64,000 nt of DNA from NCBI GenBank assembly GCA_015490805.1, contig WFXC01000022.1, forward strand, positions 1 to 64,000. Reading direction: 5' to 3'. A program made the translations under genes and the position numbers. Positions 52,415-60,265 of this stretch are shown one piece after another. How positions within the stretch are numbered: position 1 is the stretch's first letter; every line of letters starts with the position of its first letter. The notes beneath the pieces were generated by a model. It saw only the letters and a list, made by a program, of their open reading frames with translations. It had not been told where the DNA came from and searched no databases. Origin of the DNA: Candidatus Kapaibacterium sp. Its GTDB lineage: Bacteria; Bacteroidota; Ignavibacteria; Kapaibacteriales; WFXC01.

Positions 52415-53875
52415 GTGATGCAAGCGGTTGCAAAGCAGCGATCGACCATTACTACTCAGGATCCCATCGAATTGCGTTCGCGCGCGGTTAGTTTGACTGT
52501 GCTGGAACTGGATGTAAACAAAGAAATTTTGATTCCGGCATATTTCCTTGCCAATCTGTTGTCTCCAGCGCTCTGGCGGTGGCGGCAGCAGCGTCGAGCT
52601 TTCGATTTGAAGGGGAATTTGCTCAGCGAAAAGCGGCGGTGTCGGGAATTGGAACGGCATTTCCGCCGTTATGCATTTACTCATTACCCAGAACATCCAG
52701 GGGGAGATCCGTGGGGACTGCTTTTTTTCCCGGAGGAAGAAAAGCGCTTAGGCAAGGAGTATATTCAGCAGGTGCGGCAGGAATATGATCAAACGTTACG
52801 GCGGCTGTTGGAAACGAATCCTGAGAGTCAGTTTGGACAAATTGTGCTGCAGGATTATTACCAACGAGGGTACTTTCCACGGTTGCGAAATGAAATTATT
52901 GATGTGATGGATGCGTATAACCGAGTGACTCCTAAAGGATCTGGCAAATGTGCGGCATTGACGATGCTTTGGGCAGCGGCTCTGTGTGTTTGGGCTCGGT
53001 TTCCGTTGGAAAAGATTTACATCATTGGCAATAAAGCCCATATGTTTGGCTTTTTAGATGAAGGTGATGGTCACTTGTTCAATAACACCAAGTGGTTCCA
53101 CAAAGTTCGTATTCATAATGCTTCGGAGTTGTCGGAGTTTGTGCGTATGATTACAACAGATGCTGAAACAATGTTTTTTTACAATCCTGTGTGGGGAATG
53201 TGTCGATGCTATCCAAAAGAGAGTGGTATTCCCCTTGACCATTTACGGTACTTGTTTCGTCGCTTAGAAGAATTTTTGGGTATTCCTTTAAAGCATCCAG
53301 ATCCGGCGGCGATCCGTTCACTGCCGGGGACGTGTTGTTCGGCTATTCCCGATCCTTTGCGCTTTGATTCAGTAGAAGCGTATCAGCAGCACGTTTTTGC
53401 CTTAGCACAGCAGCGTCCGGATTCTGTCTATGACTATGCCCGTTATGCTTTTCGCTCGCTGAATGTACCGCTGCCGCAGGCATACGTGCGGGCAGCGTTG
53501 CGAGATTATCATACGGCACAGCGAGCAGCAACAGTTCAGTCTCTGGACGATGCGTTTCGTATACTGGAGTCCGTTCCGGATCGAGAGTCGATTTTCCATT
53601 CCCGAAATCGCGTTGCACTGCCCGATGAGGTGCTCTTTTTCCGAACCGGAAGTGACCGGGATCGCGCCCTGTTGCTCTTTACCGTGCTGCGCCAGTCACC
53701 GATTGGTGACCTGGATTCAGAAATTGTGCTGACACCGGATCGGAGTTACGTTCGATATCGAAAGCAGTGGATCGATGTAGAAACGTTGATGATCCAGACT
53801 CGCGAACCTTCCGATGCGATGGTCGTGTTCAATGAGCAGAATGCTTTCCTGCGATCCGAAGGACGCAGTCACTGA
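52415..53875 (+). CDS. Transglutaminase-like cysteine-protein, unknown function
   Basis: A 486-residue soluble protein. GGAGG at 52401-52405 serves the GTG at 52415 (9 bases) or the ATG at 52418. I do not recognise a named family, but the middle holds a papain/transglutaminase-like order of Cys, His and Asp/Asn: GSGKCAALTMLWAAAL (Cys after a turn at a helix start), IIGNKAHMFGFLDEGDGHLFNN (His, then Asp). The N-terminal 180 residues are helical and Arg-rich; the C-terminal 150 include PDEVLFFRTGSDRDRALLLFTVL, another transglutaminase-like trait of coupling to housekeeping of small molecules or peptides. Its stop abuts the convergent tsaD stop. Confidence 0.55.
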   Translation: MMQAVAKQRSTITTQDPIELRSRAVSLTVLELDVNKEILIPAYFLANLLSPALWRWRQQRRAFDLKGNLLSEKRRCRELERHFRRYAFTHYPEHPGGDPWGLLFFPEEEKRLGKEYIQQVRQEYDQTLRRLLETNPESQFGQIVLQDYYQRGYFPRLRNEIIDVMDAYNRVTPKGSGKCAALTMLWAAALCVWARFPLEKIYIIGNKAHMFGFLDEGDGHLFNNTKWFHKVRIHNASELSEFVRMITTDAETMFFYNPVWGMCRCYPKESGIPLDHLRYLFRRLEEFLGIPLKHPDPAAIRSLPGTCCSAIPDPLRFDSVEAYQQHVFALAQQRPDSVYDYARYAFRSLNVPLPQAYVRAALRDYHTAQRAATVQSLDDAFRILESVPDRESIFHSRNRVALPDEVLFFRTGSDRDRALLLFTVLRQSPIGDLDSEIVLTPDRSYVRYRKQWIDVETLMIQTREPSDAMVVFNEQNAFLRSEGRSH

Positions 53876-54925
53876 TCAGGAAGCAGGCGAAGACGCCGTT
53901 TGATGTTGAGGAAGAACAAAGGTGGGGGAGGCAAGGAATTGAAGCGACAGATTTGGATGATGAAGCAGCTTATAGCGTCCTACCAGTCCGATCATAGCAG
54001 CATTGTCCGTGCAGTATTCCATTGATGGGATGAATACCTGCAACCCTTCTTTCCGGGCAATCTGTTCGAACCATTCCCGCAGGCGAGAGTTGGCAGATAC
54101 ACCGCCAGCAACGACAATTCTGGCGATGCCGAATTTTCTGGCTGCTTTCAAAGTCTTTGCCACTAACACGTCGACAATTGCTTCCTGTGCCGATGCACAG
54201 ATGTCACAGATGATCGATTCGGGCAGTGGGTCTTGGTGGCGTTGAATGACACCGCGGACAGCCGTTTTCAGCCCACTGAAACTGAATTCAAAGTTTTTGG
54301 CGTGGATTAAAGAGCGGGGAAATTGATAGGCGTGTGGATTTCCTTTGCGTGCGTGGCGGTCGATTTCCGGACCACCGGGATATCCCAGTCCTAACATCTT
54401 GGCAATTTTGTCGAAGGCTTCACCAGCCGCATCGTCGCGGGTTGTGCCCAACACTTCGTAGTGCTCGAAGGAGTGAACCAGTGCTAAAAGGGTATGTCCC
54501 CCGCTGACGATGAGCGCCAGATATGGGAATTCCAGAGCGTGGTGTTCTAAGAATGGAGAGTAAATGTGTCCTTCGATGTGGTTGACTGGCACGACGGGAA
54601 TGTTCCAGCGAACCGCCAATCCCTTTGCGAAGTTCGTTCCAACCACCAGTGCCCCAATCAAACCGGGAGCGTTCGTGACCGCAATACCATCGATTTCAGC
54701 GGGGTAAACATCTGCTTGCTCCAGCGCTTCGCGGACGATAAAGGTGATCGTCTGCACGTGTGCACGGGAAGCCAGCTCTGGTACAACCCCGCCATACTGG
54801 GCGTGGACTACCTGGGAAGAGATCACATTTGCCAGGAGCCGCTCCCCTCGAAAAACCGCTGCTGCGGTTTCATCGCACGAAGTTTCAATTGCCAGCAGGA
54901 TGCTATCTTCTGTAAATGCCTTCAT
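53876..54925 (-). CDS. tsaD: tRNA N6-adenosine threonylcarbamoyltransferase TsaD
   Basis: Universal tRNA-modifying enzyme of 349 residues that transfers threonylcarbamoyl to A37 of ANN-decoding tRNAs. The ASKHA fold starts ILLAIETSCDETAAAVF; the metal site is H116-x3-H120 (VNHIEGH); PGLIGALVVG, SGGHTLL, GEAFDKIAKMLGLGYPGG and GGVSANSRLRE are family blocks, and the last metal ligand is in DNAAMIGLVG. The start at 54925 is chosen; the frame runs 40 codons further without homology. TsaB, TsaC and TsaE are not in the window. Confidence 0.96.
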   Translation of the reverse strand: MKAFTEDSILLAIETSCDETAAAVFRGERLLANVISSQVVHAQYGGVVPELASRAHVQTITFIVREALEQADVYPAEIDGIAVTNAPGLIGALVVGTNFAKGLAVRWNIPVVPVNHIEGHIYSPFLEHHALEFPYLALIVSGGHTLLALVHSFEHYEVLGTTRDDAAGEAFDKIAKMLGLGYPGGPEIDRHARKGNPHAYQFPRSLIHAKNFEFSFSGLKTAVRGVIQRHQDPLPESIICDICASAQEAIVDVLVAKTLKAARKFGIARIVVAGGVSANSRLREWFEQIARKEGLQVFIPSMEYCTDNAAMIGLVGRYKLLHHPNLSLQFLASPTFVLPQHQTASSPAS

Positions 54926-55274
54926 TGCCGTTGCTGATTGATTGGCATATTCACCACAGTAGAAAACAACGGGGAAGGAGCAACTCCATTGTGAGCATAA
55001 CGTATCGCCCGGCTTTGAGGGGTATAGCGTATGCTTCCTGTCCATTGACAGACGCAGTGGTGCGCGTGCTGCCTGTGTATCCGGGATGTATAGCCGGATA
55101 GGATCTGGTATCCCGCAGCCTATGGAAGTTGCATTGATCGAGTGTATCCGGGATATGCCGTCGGATGGAAGATGCCTGAAGCTTTTGTCAGGTTATCGGT
55201 GATCCATCGTAAAACAATGTGATCGCAGGGTCTGCGTGAACTTGTGGGGATGAAAGCAATGAAAGGAGACAGCA
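54926..55274. other. Divergent intergenic region, nothing recognised
   Basis: 349 bases between tsaD (leftward) and the FAH-family gene (rightward). I see no TAnnTTTG box, no terminator and no coding signal beyond chance frames. Confidence 0.5.
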
Positions 55275-55955
55275 ATGGAGTGGCACATTGACGGTAGTAC
55301 GCTGCCAGTGGGGACGATCTATTGCATAGGTCGCAATTATGCCGCGCATATAGCGGAAATGGGTGCTTCGGTGCCAACGGAACCACTGGTTTTTCTCAAA
55401 CCGGCGTCTGCCGTTGTCCCTTCAGGCACGATGGTGTTTTGTCCACCATTTTCACAGCAACTGGAGTACGAAGGAGAAATCGTTGCCGTTCTTGGTAAGC
55501 CATTGTTTTGCGCTACCTTTGCCGAGGCTGAATCGGCAATTGTGGGTTATGCGGCCGGTATTGACCTAACCTTACGGGATGTGCAGGCTGAGGCGAAGCG
55601 TTCTGGACAACCGTGGGCTGTGGCGAAAGGATTTTATCGATCTGCACCGGTCTCGCCGGTTGTTGCAGCCTCTGCTGTCCAGTTGCCGCTGGAAATTCAC
55701 CTGTTGGTCAACGGCGAGAGTCGGCAGAAAGGGAATACCGAACAGATGATCTGGCAAATTCCCCAGCTTGTCGTATATTTGTCAAAAATTTTCCAGCTCC
55801 TCCCCGGTGATGCAGTGTTTACTGGCACACCAGCGGGAGTGGAAGCCGTGAAAGTGGGTGATCGGATAACGGCGAAACTACAGCAGGGGACAATGGTGTA
55901 TACACAGGTAGAAGTGACAGTGGGGGAAAGTCCATGCTCGGTGCCGCTGTTTTGA
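55275..55955 (+). CDS. Fumarylacetoacetate hydrolase (FAH) family enzyme
   Basis: A 226-residue member of the FAH fold, which cleaves C-C bonds in acylpyruvates or decarboxylates/isomerises related diacids. The N-terminal IYCIGRNYAAHIAEMG and FLKPASAVVP and the metal ligands in LEYEGEIVAVLGK (E-x-E) and GIDLTLRDVQ (D) are intact; TGTPAGVEAVKVGD is the usual C-terminal block. The compact length fits the YcgM/acylpyruvase-type group including oxaloacetate decarboxylases such as FAHD1. GGAGAC precedes the ATG. It overlaps the next gene by 22 bases. Confidence 0.9.
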   Translation: MEWHIDGSTLPVGTIYCIGRNYAAHIAEMGASVPTEPLVFLKPASAVVPSGTMVFCPPFSQQLEYEGEIVAVLGKPLFCATFAEAESAIVGYAAGIDLTLRDVQAEAKRSGQPWAVAKGFYRSAPVSPVVAASAVQLPLEIHLLVNGESRQKGNTEQMIWQIPQLVVYLSKIFQLLPGDAVFTGTPAGVEAVKVGDRITAKLQQGTMVYTQVEVTVGESPCSVPLF

Positions 55956-57241
55956 TTGGGCTATTGCTATTAACGGGCTGCATCACCCGTACGGAAGTGG
56001 AGAATTACACCATTACGATGGTCGATACTACGGTGCGGATTCTTTCAAAAACGCCGCCGGATCGGAAAGATTGGGGCATTGTTGCTCCTTCCTCCCGACA
56101 GATTCACATTGAGCGAAAAGTGGTACAATGGGATAGCGTGGTAGAGCGGTACTATCCTGATTTTATACGGCTGGGCGTGTTTGAAAGTGCTGGACTGGTT
56201 GGAACAGCACCGGAAGGGACAGAGCCGCTGTATCCCGGACTATTCGGACTCTTCAGTTTGACGGATCGAGATACCAGCGGGGTTTTTTCTGGAGGATTGT
56301 ATCGATTTGGCATTGGGGAATGGCGTTTGCGGTGGTTTCGGGATGCGCCCAACTGGACTATTGGTACGTATGCAATGGAAATGTTGATCCCGTACCGCTC
56401 ATCATCGGGAAGAGAGATTTTGTATGGCGTTTTGCCGTTGTATCTCCGAAAGCGATTCTTTCTCCGAGAGACCATCCCATACGTAGCTCTTACGCCGACG
56501 GTCGGAATTAGTGCCATTCCTTCTGCTTATATCCATTTGGGGGGAACGTTCGATGTGGGATCAATTGGGGGATTGAATTTGCGAGTGTATTTGGGATATT
56601 GGTACGGAGTGACGGCTGGAGGGGATATAGCCCTCACGTCTCAGCGGTCGGTGACATTCTCCACCTTTGCTGCTGGAATCGGTATCTCTTTTTTGGATTT
56701 TCTCAATCGGGTTGAAGAAACAGAGATTGAGTGGAAAGATCATCCGCACTCAGCATGGAATGTAGGCGTCGCACACTTCGGATTATTCTATCGAGAGCCA
56801 GACACAGCAGGAAATCCACGGCTGCCGGGAGTGAGTTTTACCTTGTTCCCAAGTTATCTGGCATTGCCGATAGACAAAGAACATTTTCGTTTCTTGATCG
56901 GACTTAGTGCTTTTCGGGCTGTGATATTGGATGATACGACCTCTGCCTACTCCTTTGTACCGCTCCGCTTTGGATATTGGTATACGCTTATTCCGGACGA
57001 GCTGTCCGTTTCTCCCTTTCTTGAATATGGTTTTTATCCATATGGATTGCTGGACCTTGGAGTGTCCCTGAATTTGTATGTCAATCCGTACGTAAGTCTT
57101 CGCCTGGTCGGTGGCTATATGCAGAGTTCTGCTGTTTCAGAGTGGGTCGAAGATCGGAGCATTCGTCGCTGGTATGGAGCTATTGTGGTGGGACTGGGAG
57201 ATCGAATCTTTTTTGATCACCAACTGCGGTATGCGAAATGA
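55934..57241 (+). CDS. Outer-membrane lipoprotein with predicted barrel
   Basis: A 435-residue protein of unknown function. The start ATG at 55934 lies inside the FAH gene and gives a lipoprotein signal (MLGAAVLIGLLLLTGC, lipid Cys16). From about residue 110 it consists of amphipathic strands (GGLYRFGIGEWRLRWF, LPLYLRKRFFL, LNLRVYLGYWYGV, FAAGIGISFLDFL, FRFLIGLSAFRAV, LSVSPFLEYGFYPYG, VSLRLVGGYMQ), consistent with an outer-membrane barrel. It is translationally coupled to both neighbours. Confidence 0.65.
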   Translation: MLGAAVLIGLLLLTGCITRTEVENYTITMVDTTVRILSKTPPDRKDWGIVAPSSRQIHIERKVVQWDSVVERYYPDFIRLGVFESAGLVGTAPEGTEPLYPGLFGLFSLTDRDTSGVFSGGLYRFGIGEWRLRWFRDAPNWTIGTYAMEMLIPYRSSSGREILYGVLPLYLRKRFFLRETIPYVALTPTVGISAIPSAYIHLGGTFDVGSIGGLNLRVYLGYWYGVTAGGDIALTSQRSVTFSTFAAGIGISFLDFLNRVEETEIEWKDHPHSAWNVGVAHFGLFYREPDTAGNPRLPGVSFTLFPSYLALPIDKEHFRFLIGLSAFRAVILDDTTSAYSFVPLRFGYWYTLIPDELSVSPFLEYGFYPYGLLDLGVSLNLYVNPYVSLRLVGGYMQSSAVSEWVEDRSIRRWYGAIVVGLGDRIFFDHQLRYAK

Positions 57242-57837
57242 GAAAAACGGTGGGGATTCTGGTTCTTGCTCTGAGTTTGTGGCAATGTGTCCCTGATCAG
57301 TTTGCGCTGTATGAGACGCGAGGAATTTTTGCCACTGATCTGGTAGCCAGAGGAATAATTTTGAAACCGCCGTATGATGGTGTTAAAGTTTCCGAGAAAC
57401 AGGGAGCACTGACGCTGCACGATGATGCATGGGTCGCATTGCGGCGGTATGGAGTTACTCAGTATGTTGCCAATTTTTTCTTGCGAATTCCGAAGGGAGA
57501 GGAGGCAACGATTTATGTGCAGCCACAGCTTGTGAACAAGCAGATCATCGATTCGGGATTTGTTCTTCACCTTTCACCCGATGGATGGCAAGTGCGTCGT
57601 GGGCAGTCTACCCTGGCTGCTTTTTCAACTCCCTTAGAGCTTCGGCAGTGGCTATGGATTCAACTGTATCGTTTTGGTGAGCAGTTCCACTGTATTGTGC
57701 AGTGTGATACCGCGCGTATCCAGACCGGAGTACCAGCAACCGATTGGATTGTGTTCCACGCACCGAGAGAGGGGCAGGTTGAAATTCGCCAGTATCGATG
57801 GCATTCCGAAGAACCGGAGCGGCTTTCGGAAGAGTGA
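57238..57837 (+). CDS. Lipoprotein, unknown function
   Basis: A 199-residue lipoprotein (MRKTVGILVLALSLWQC, lipid Cys17) whose start overlaps the barrel-lipoprotein stop by ATGA. The mature part looks like a single beta-sandwich (IFATDLVARGIILKPPYDGV, FFLRIPKGEEATIYVQPQ, GFVLHLSPDGWQVRRG, WLWIQLYRFGEQFHCIVQ), reminiscent of small carbohydrate-binding or LamG-like folds, though no family motif is certain. It is the last gene of a three-gene unit with the FAH enzyme. Confidence 0.65.
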   Translation: MRKTVGILVLALSLWQCVPDQFALYETRGIFATDLVARGIILKPPYDGVKVSEKQGALTLHDDAWVALRRYGVTQYVANFFLRIPKGEEATIYVQPQLVNKQIIDSGFVLHLSPDGWQVRRGQSTLAAFSTPLELRQWLWIQLYRFGEQFHCIVQCDTARIQTGVPATDWIVFHAPREGQVEIRQYRWHSEEPERLSEE

Positions 57838-57923
57838 AAGTGGTTTTTGTCGCCTCTGTATTGAAGTAGCGGTAGATGGGGTGGATACAGCGCTGTGTCC
57901 TTCTGCGGCGGTGGAGCAGGTTG

Positions 57924-59621
57924 CTACGAATGCTTCGGCAACCACACGGTAAAAGTGCTGCCCTTCTGTGGGGAAGAGTCCACGGTGATCGTCCCTCCCA
58001 GCGCCTGCACCAGTTGTTTGACAATTGCCAATCCTAAGCCGGTAGAAGTTTCCTTGCCAGTGGGCCGATCCCCTTTGAAAAAGGGTTCGAAGATGCGATC
58101 AATGTTTGCAGGAGTAATGCCAATACCCGTATCTGTAACCGCAATACCGATTTTTTGGTCAGTGTGGTTGGTATGAATGGTGATAACGCCACCTTCAGGT
58201 GTGTATTTAATCGCGTTACTGAGCAAGTTGACCAGAATCTGGTGAAGAAAAGAAGGATCTGTTTTGATAGTGCACGGTTCAACTGCCTGCTTAATGGTTT
58301 GCCGTTTCTGTTTTGCAGACAAAGCAACGGCATCAATTGCTTCTTTAATGATGGTAGTGCAGTCGCAATCTACCAGTCGTGGAATAAAAGTTCCGGCTTG
58401 GAGTTTCAGAAAGGTCAGGGATTGTTCGAGAATCTGCGTGGCTTGCTGGATACTGTTTTGAGCAATGTCCAATAGCTCTCGGTTGGGATTGCTCTGGACG
58501 GGAAGCTCAGGATTGAGCAATTGGAGAGAAAGCTGGATCTGGGATAGGGGATTTTTCAAGTCGTGGGAGAGCATTCGTAGAAACATCTCGCGTGTATGGC
58601 TCAATTCTTGCAGTTCCCGATTGATCTGTTCCAGTTGTTTGTTTTGTTGCTGGGCTGTTTCCAGCTCAACCTGGTAACGAATCAATTCCAGCCGGTTTTC
58701 CCATTGAGCTTGGAGGCTTTGCGTCACTAATTGGTGGTATCGTTGAAACCAGCGCAGAGCTTTTTCCCATTCGCCGAGCTCCTGATAATGGTGTGCCAGT
58801 TTTTCAAAAACGAGCCGCTGAGCCCTAAGGGGCGTCTCAGCATCGATGGTTTGCGCTGCTTCTTCCAGTAACCGAAGGGCTGCCTCAGGTTGCTGCTGCC
58901 TTTGTGCAATTTGTGCCCGGGTAAGTAAGGCTTCGATGATTAGTTGCGAGTTGGCCACTGCTTTCGCCTGCTGGTAGGCTTGTTCTGCATAGAATGCTGC
59001 TTCATCTTCTTTTTCCAGCGCTAAGTAGCCTCCTGCTGCTGTATTGTTGATTTCCGATAGATCCATCGGATTGCGAAAAACGGAGCGTAGTGCTAAGAGT
59101 TCCGGGAGAATTTGTTCAATTTCTGGGAGCTTTTGTTGTTGTATCAATGCCCCCATCAGATTGAGCAGAATGTCCCTTCGGTACTTGGAGTGTTCACCGA
59201 AAGCCTCAATGCGATCGTACGCCTGACGGAGGAAGTGTTCTGCTGTTTCCGCATTGTAGGTTTCCAGGGATAAAGCGCCAAGGTTGATAAGGATCAGAAT
59301 TTCCCGTTCCCGGTCTGGATACTCCGATTGTTGAATCAAACTCCACGCCTGCTGGTAATAGGCAAAGGCTTCTTCCAGGGCACCGATGTGTTCCAGATAG
59401 ACCCCGATGTTCATCCAGAAGGTTGCCTGGGTGTTGGGATCTAAGTTGCTGTTGACGCTGAAGGGAAGCAGGATTCGAATAGCTTCGTGAAGCTTTCCCT
59501 GTTCTCCGTAGGCTAAAGCTCGATTCGATGCGATGCGTACCTGCAGCGTTTGCCGTTCATTCTCAGCAAATTGCTGAGCGTAGAGTTTCAGGATTTCCTC
59601 CGCAAAATCTAAGGTTTGCAA
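57924..59621 (-). CDS. Histidine kinase with TPR sensor region (main part of a frameshifted gene)
   Basis: A 565-codon frame. Residues 1-290 are tetratricopeptide-type helical repeats (ATFWMNIGVYLEHIGALEEAF, NNTAAGGYLALEKEDEAAF, EKLAHHYQELGEWEKALRWF), then a coiled coil and a complete kinase core: H-box MLSHDLKNPLSQIQL (His about 352), N-box LVNLLSNAIKYTPEGG, G1 DTGIGITPANIDRIFEPFF and G2 GLGLAIVKQLV. There is no membrane helix, so it is cytosolic. The nominal start (TTG 59621) is artificial: the TPR array continues in the frame of 59629-60060, one base out of register. No response regulator is adjacent. Confidence 0.85.
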   Translation of the reverse strand: MQTLDFAEEILKLYAQQFAENERQTLQVRIASNRALAYGEQGKLHEAIRILLPFSVNSNLDPNTQATFWMNIGVYLEHIGALEEAFAYYQQAWSLIQQSEYPDREREILILINLGALSLETYNAETAEHFLRQAYDRIEAFGEHSKYRRDILLNLMGALIQQQKLPEIEQILPELLALRSVFRNPMDLSEINNTAAGGYLALEKEDEAAFYAEQAYQQAKAVANSQLIIEALLTRAQIAQRQQQPEAALRLLEEAAQTIDAETPLRAQRLVFEKLAHHYQELGEWEKALRWFQRYHQLVTQSLQAQWENRLELIRYQVELETAQQQNKQLEQINRELQELSHTREMFLRMLSHDLKNPLSQIQLSLQLLNPELPVQSNPNRELLDIAQNSIQQATQILEQSLTFLKLQAGTFIPRLVDCDCTTIIKEAIDAVALSAKQKRQTIKQAVEPCTIKTDPSFLHQILVNLLSNAIKYTPEGGVITIHTNHTDQKIGIAVTDTGIGITPANIDRIFEPFFKGDRPTGKETSTGLGLAIVKQLVQALGGTITVDSSPQKGSTFTVWLPKHS

Positions 59622-59628
59622 TGCTCTA

Positions 59629-60060
59629 TCAAAACGCTGGACTGCGAAGGTACACGACCGACAGTGAAATGGCTATCCGGACCATTAGCGGTGCATATTC
59701 AACCTGTGCGGCGATGCGCAACCCGTGAGCAAGATACTGGAACGCTGTGCCCAGCTTCCCCATCTTTCCTGCGATCATTCCTGCAATGTGCAGAACTTCT
59801 GCACGCAATGAGTCCGCAAGATCCGGGAAGTCTTGTTGTAGTGCCTTCTCAATAAGACGGTGTGCAACTGGCAGATTGCGGCGCATTGCTGACTCTGCTG
59901 CGGTTGCCAGCATTTCGATTTGTTCTTCTGGCGGGTGATGCTGGAGTTGTAGCTCGTTGAAGAATGTTTGCAACGCTGATTCCAGCAGTGCTGGATCAGT
60001 GGTGTGAACGAGCTTGTCCAGTTCTTGAAACACCCCCGCCGAAAGTTTTGCCGACTGCAT
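59629..60060 (-). CDS. N-terminal TPR part of the histidine kinase, separated by a frameshift
   Basis: A 143-residue frame beginning MQSAKLSAGVFQELDKL. It is all helical TPR-like sequence (HRLIEKALQQDFPDLADSL, GMIAGKMGKLGTAFQYLAHGL) and ends SVVYLRSPAF then TGA. At the end the minus strand reads GCG TTT TGA TAG AGC. With one T fewer in the T4 run (59631-59634) it would read A-F-D-R-A-L-Q-T-L-D-F straight into the kinase frame, which restores a continuous TPR of about 710 residues in all. It is either a mutation or assembly error, or a +1 slippage site. Confidence 0.75.
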   Translation of the reverse strand: MQSAKLSAGVFQELDKLVHTTDPALLESALQTFFNELQLQHHPPEEQIEMLATAAESAMRRNLPVAHRLIEKALQQDFPDLADSLRAEVLHIAGMIAGKMGKLGTAFQYLAHGLRIAAQVEYAPLMVRIAISLSVVYLRSPAF

Positions 60061-60096
60061 CGCTAAGTCTTCAGCACTGTTGGCATCACGGAATTA

Positions 60097-60104
60097 CAAA
60101 CATA
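60097..60104 (-). promoter_or_regulatory. -7 promoter element for the histidine kinase gene
   Basis: The minus strand reads TATGTTTG, a perfect TAnnTTTG, 37 bases before the start at 60060; TTTCG lies 20 bases further upstream as a weak -33 box. Confidence 0.4.
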
Positions 60105-60265
60105 CAAAACGGCTGTGACAAGGACGAAATGCTTTGGATGGGAGACAACGGGATAAAACGGAGACCGGGTGTTACAGCGAAAAATGTCTCCAGCTTTATG
60201 GATGCTTTCGGGGGGGTAGCAATCAGACAGAGAATTGATGAAAGCAGGTGCCGTTATGCTGAAGC

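Noticed and set aside
57886-57904. Palindrome GGATACAGCGCTGTGTCC as a terminator between the convergent lipoprotein and kinase genes
   Set aside because: No T run follows on either strand and there is no loop; probably chance.
59625-59640. Proven programmed +1 frameshift as in prfB
   Set aside because: The slippery TTT TGA is suggestive, but there is no Shine-Dalgarno-like stimulator a few bases upstream as in prfB, so I report it only as a frameshift of unknown cause.
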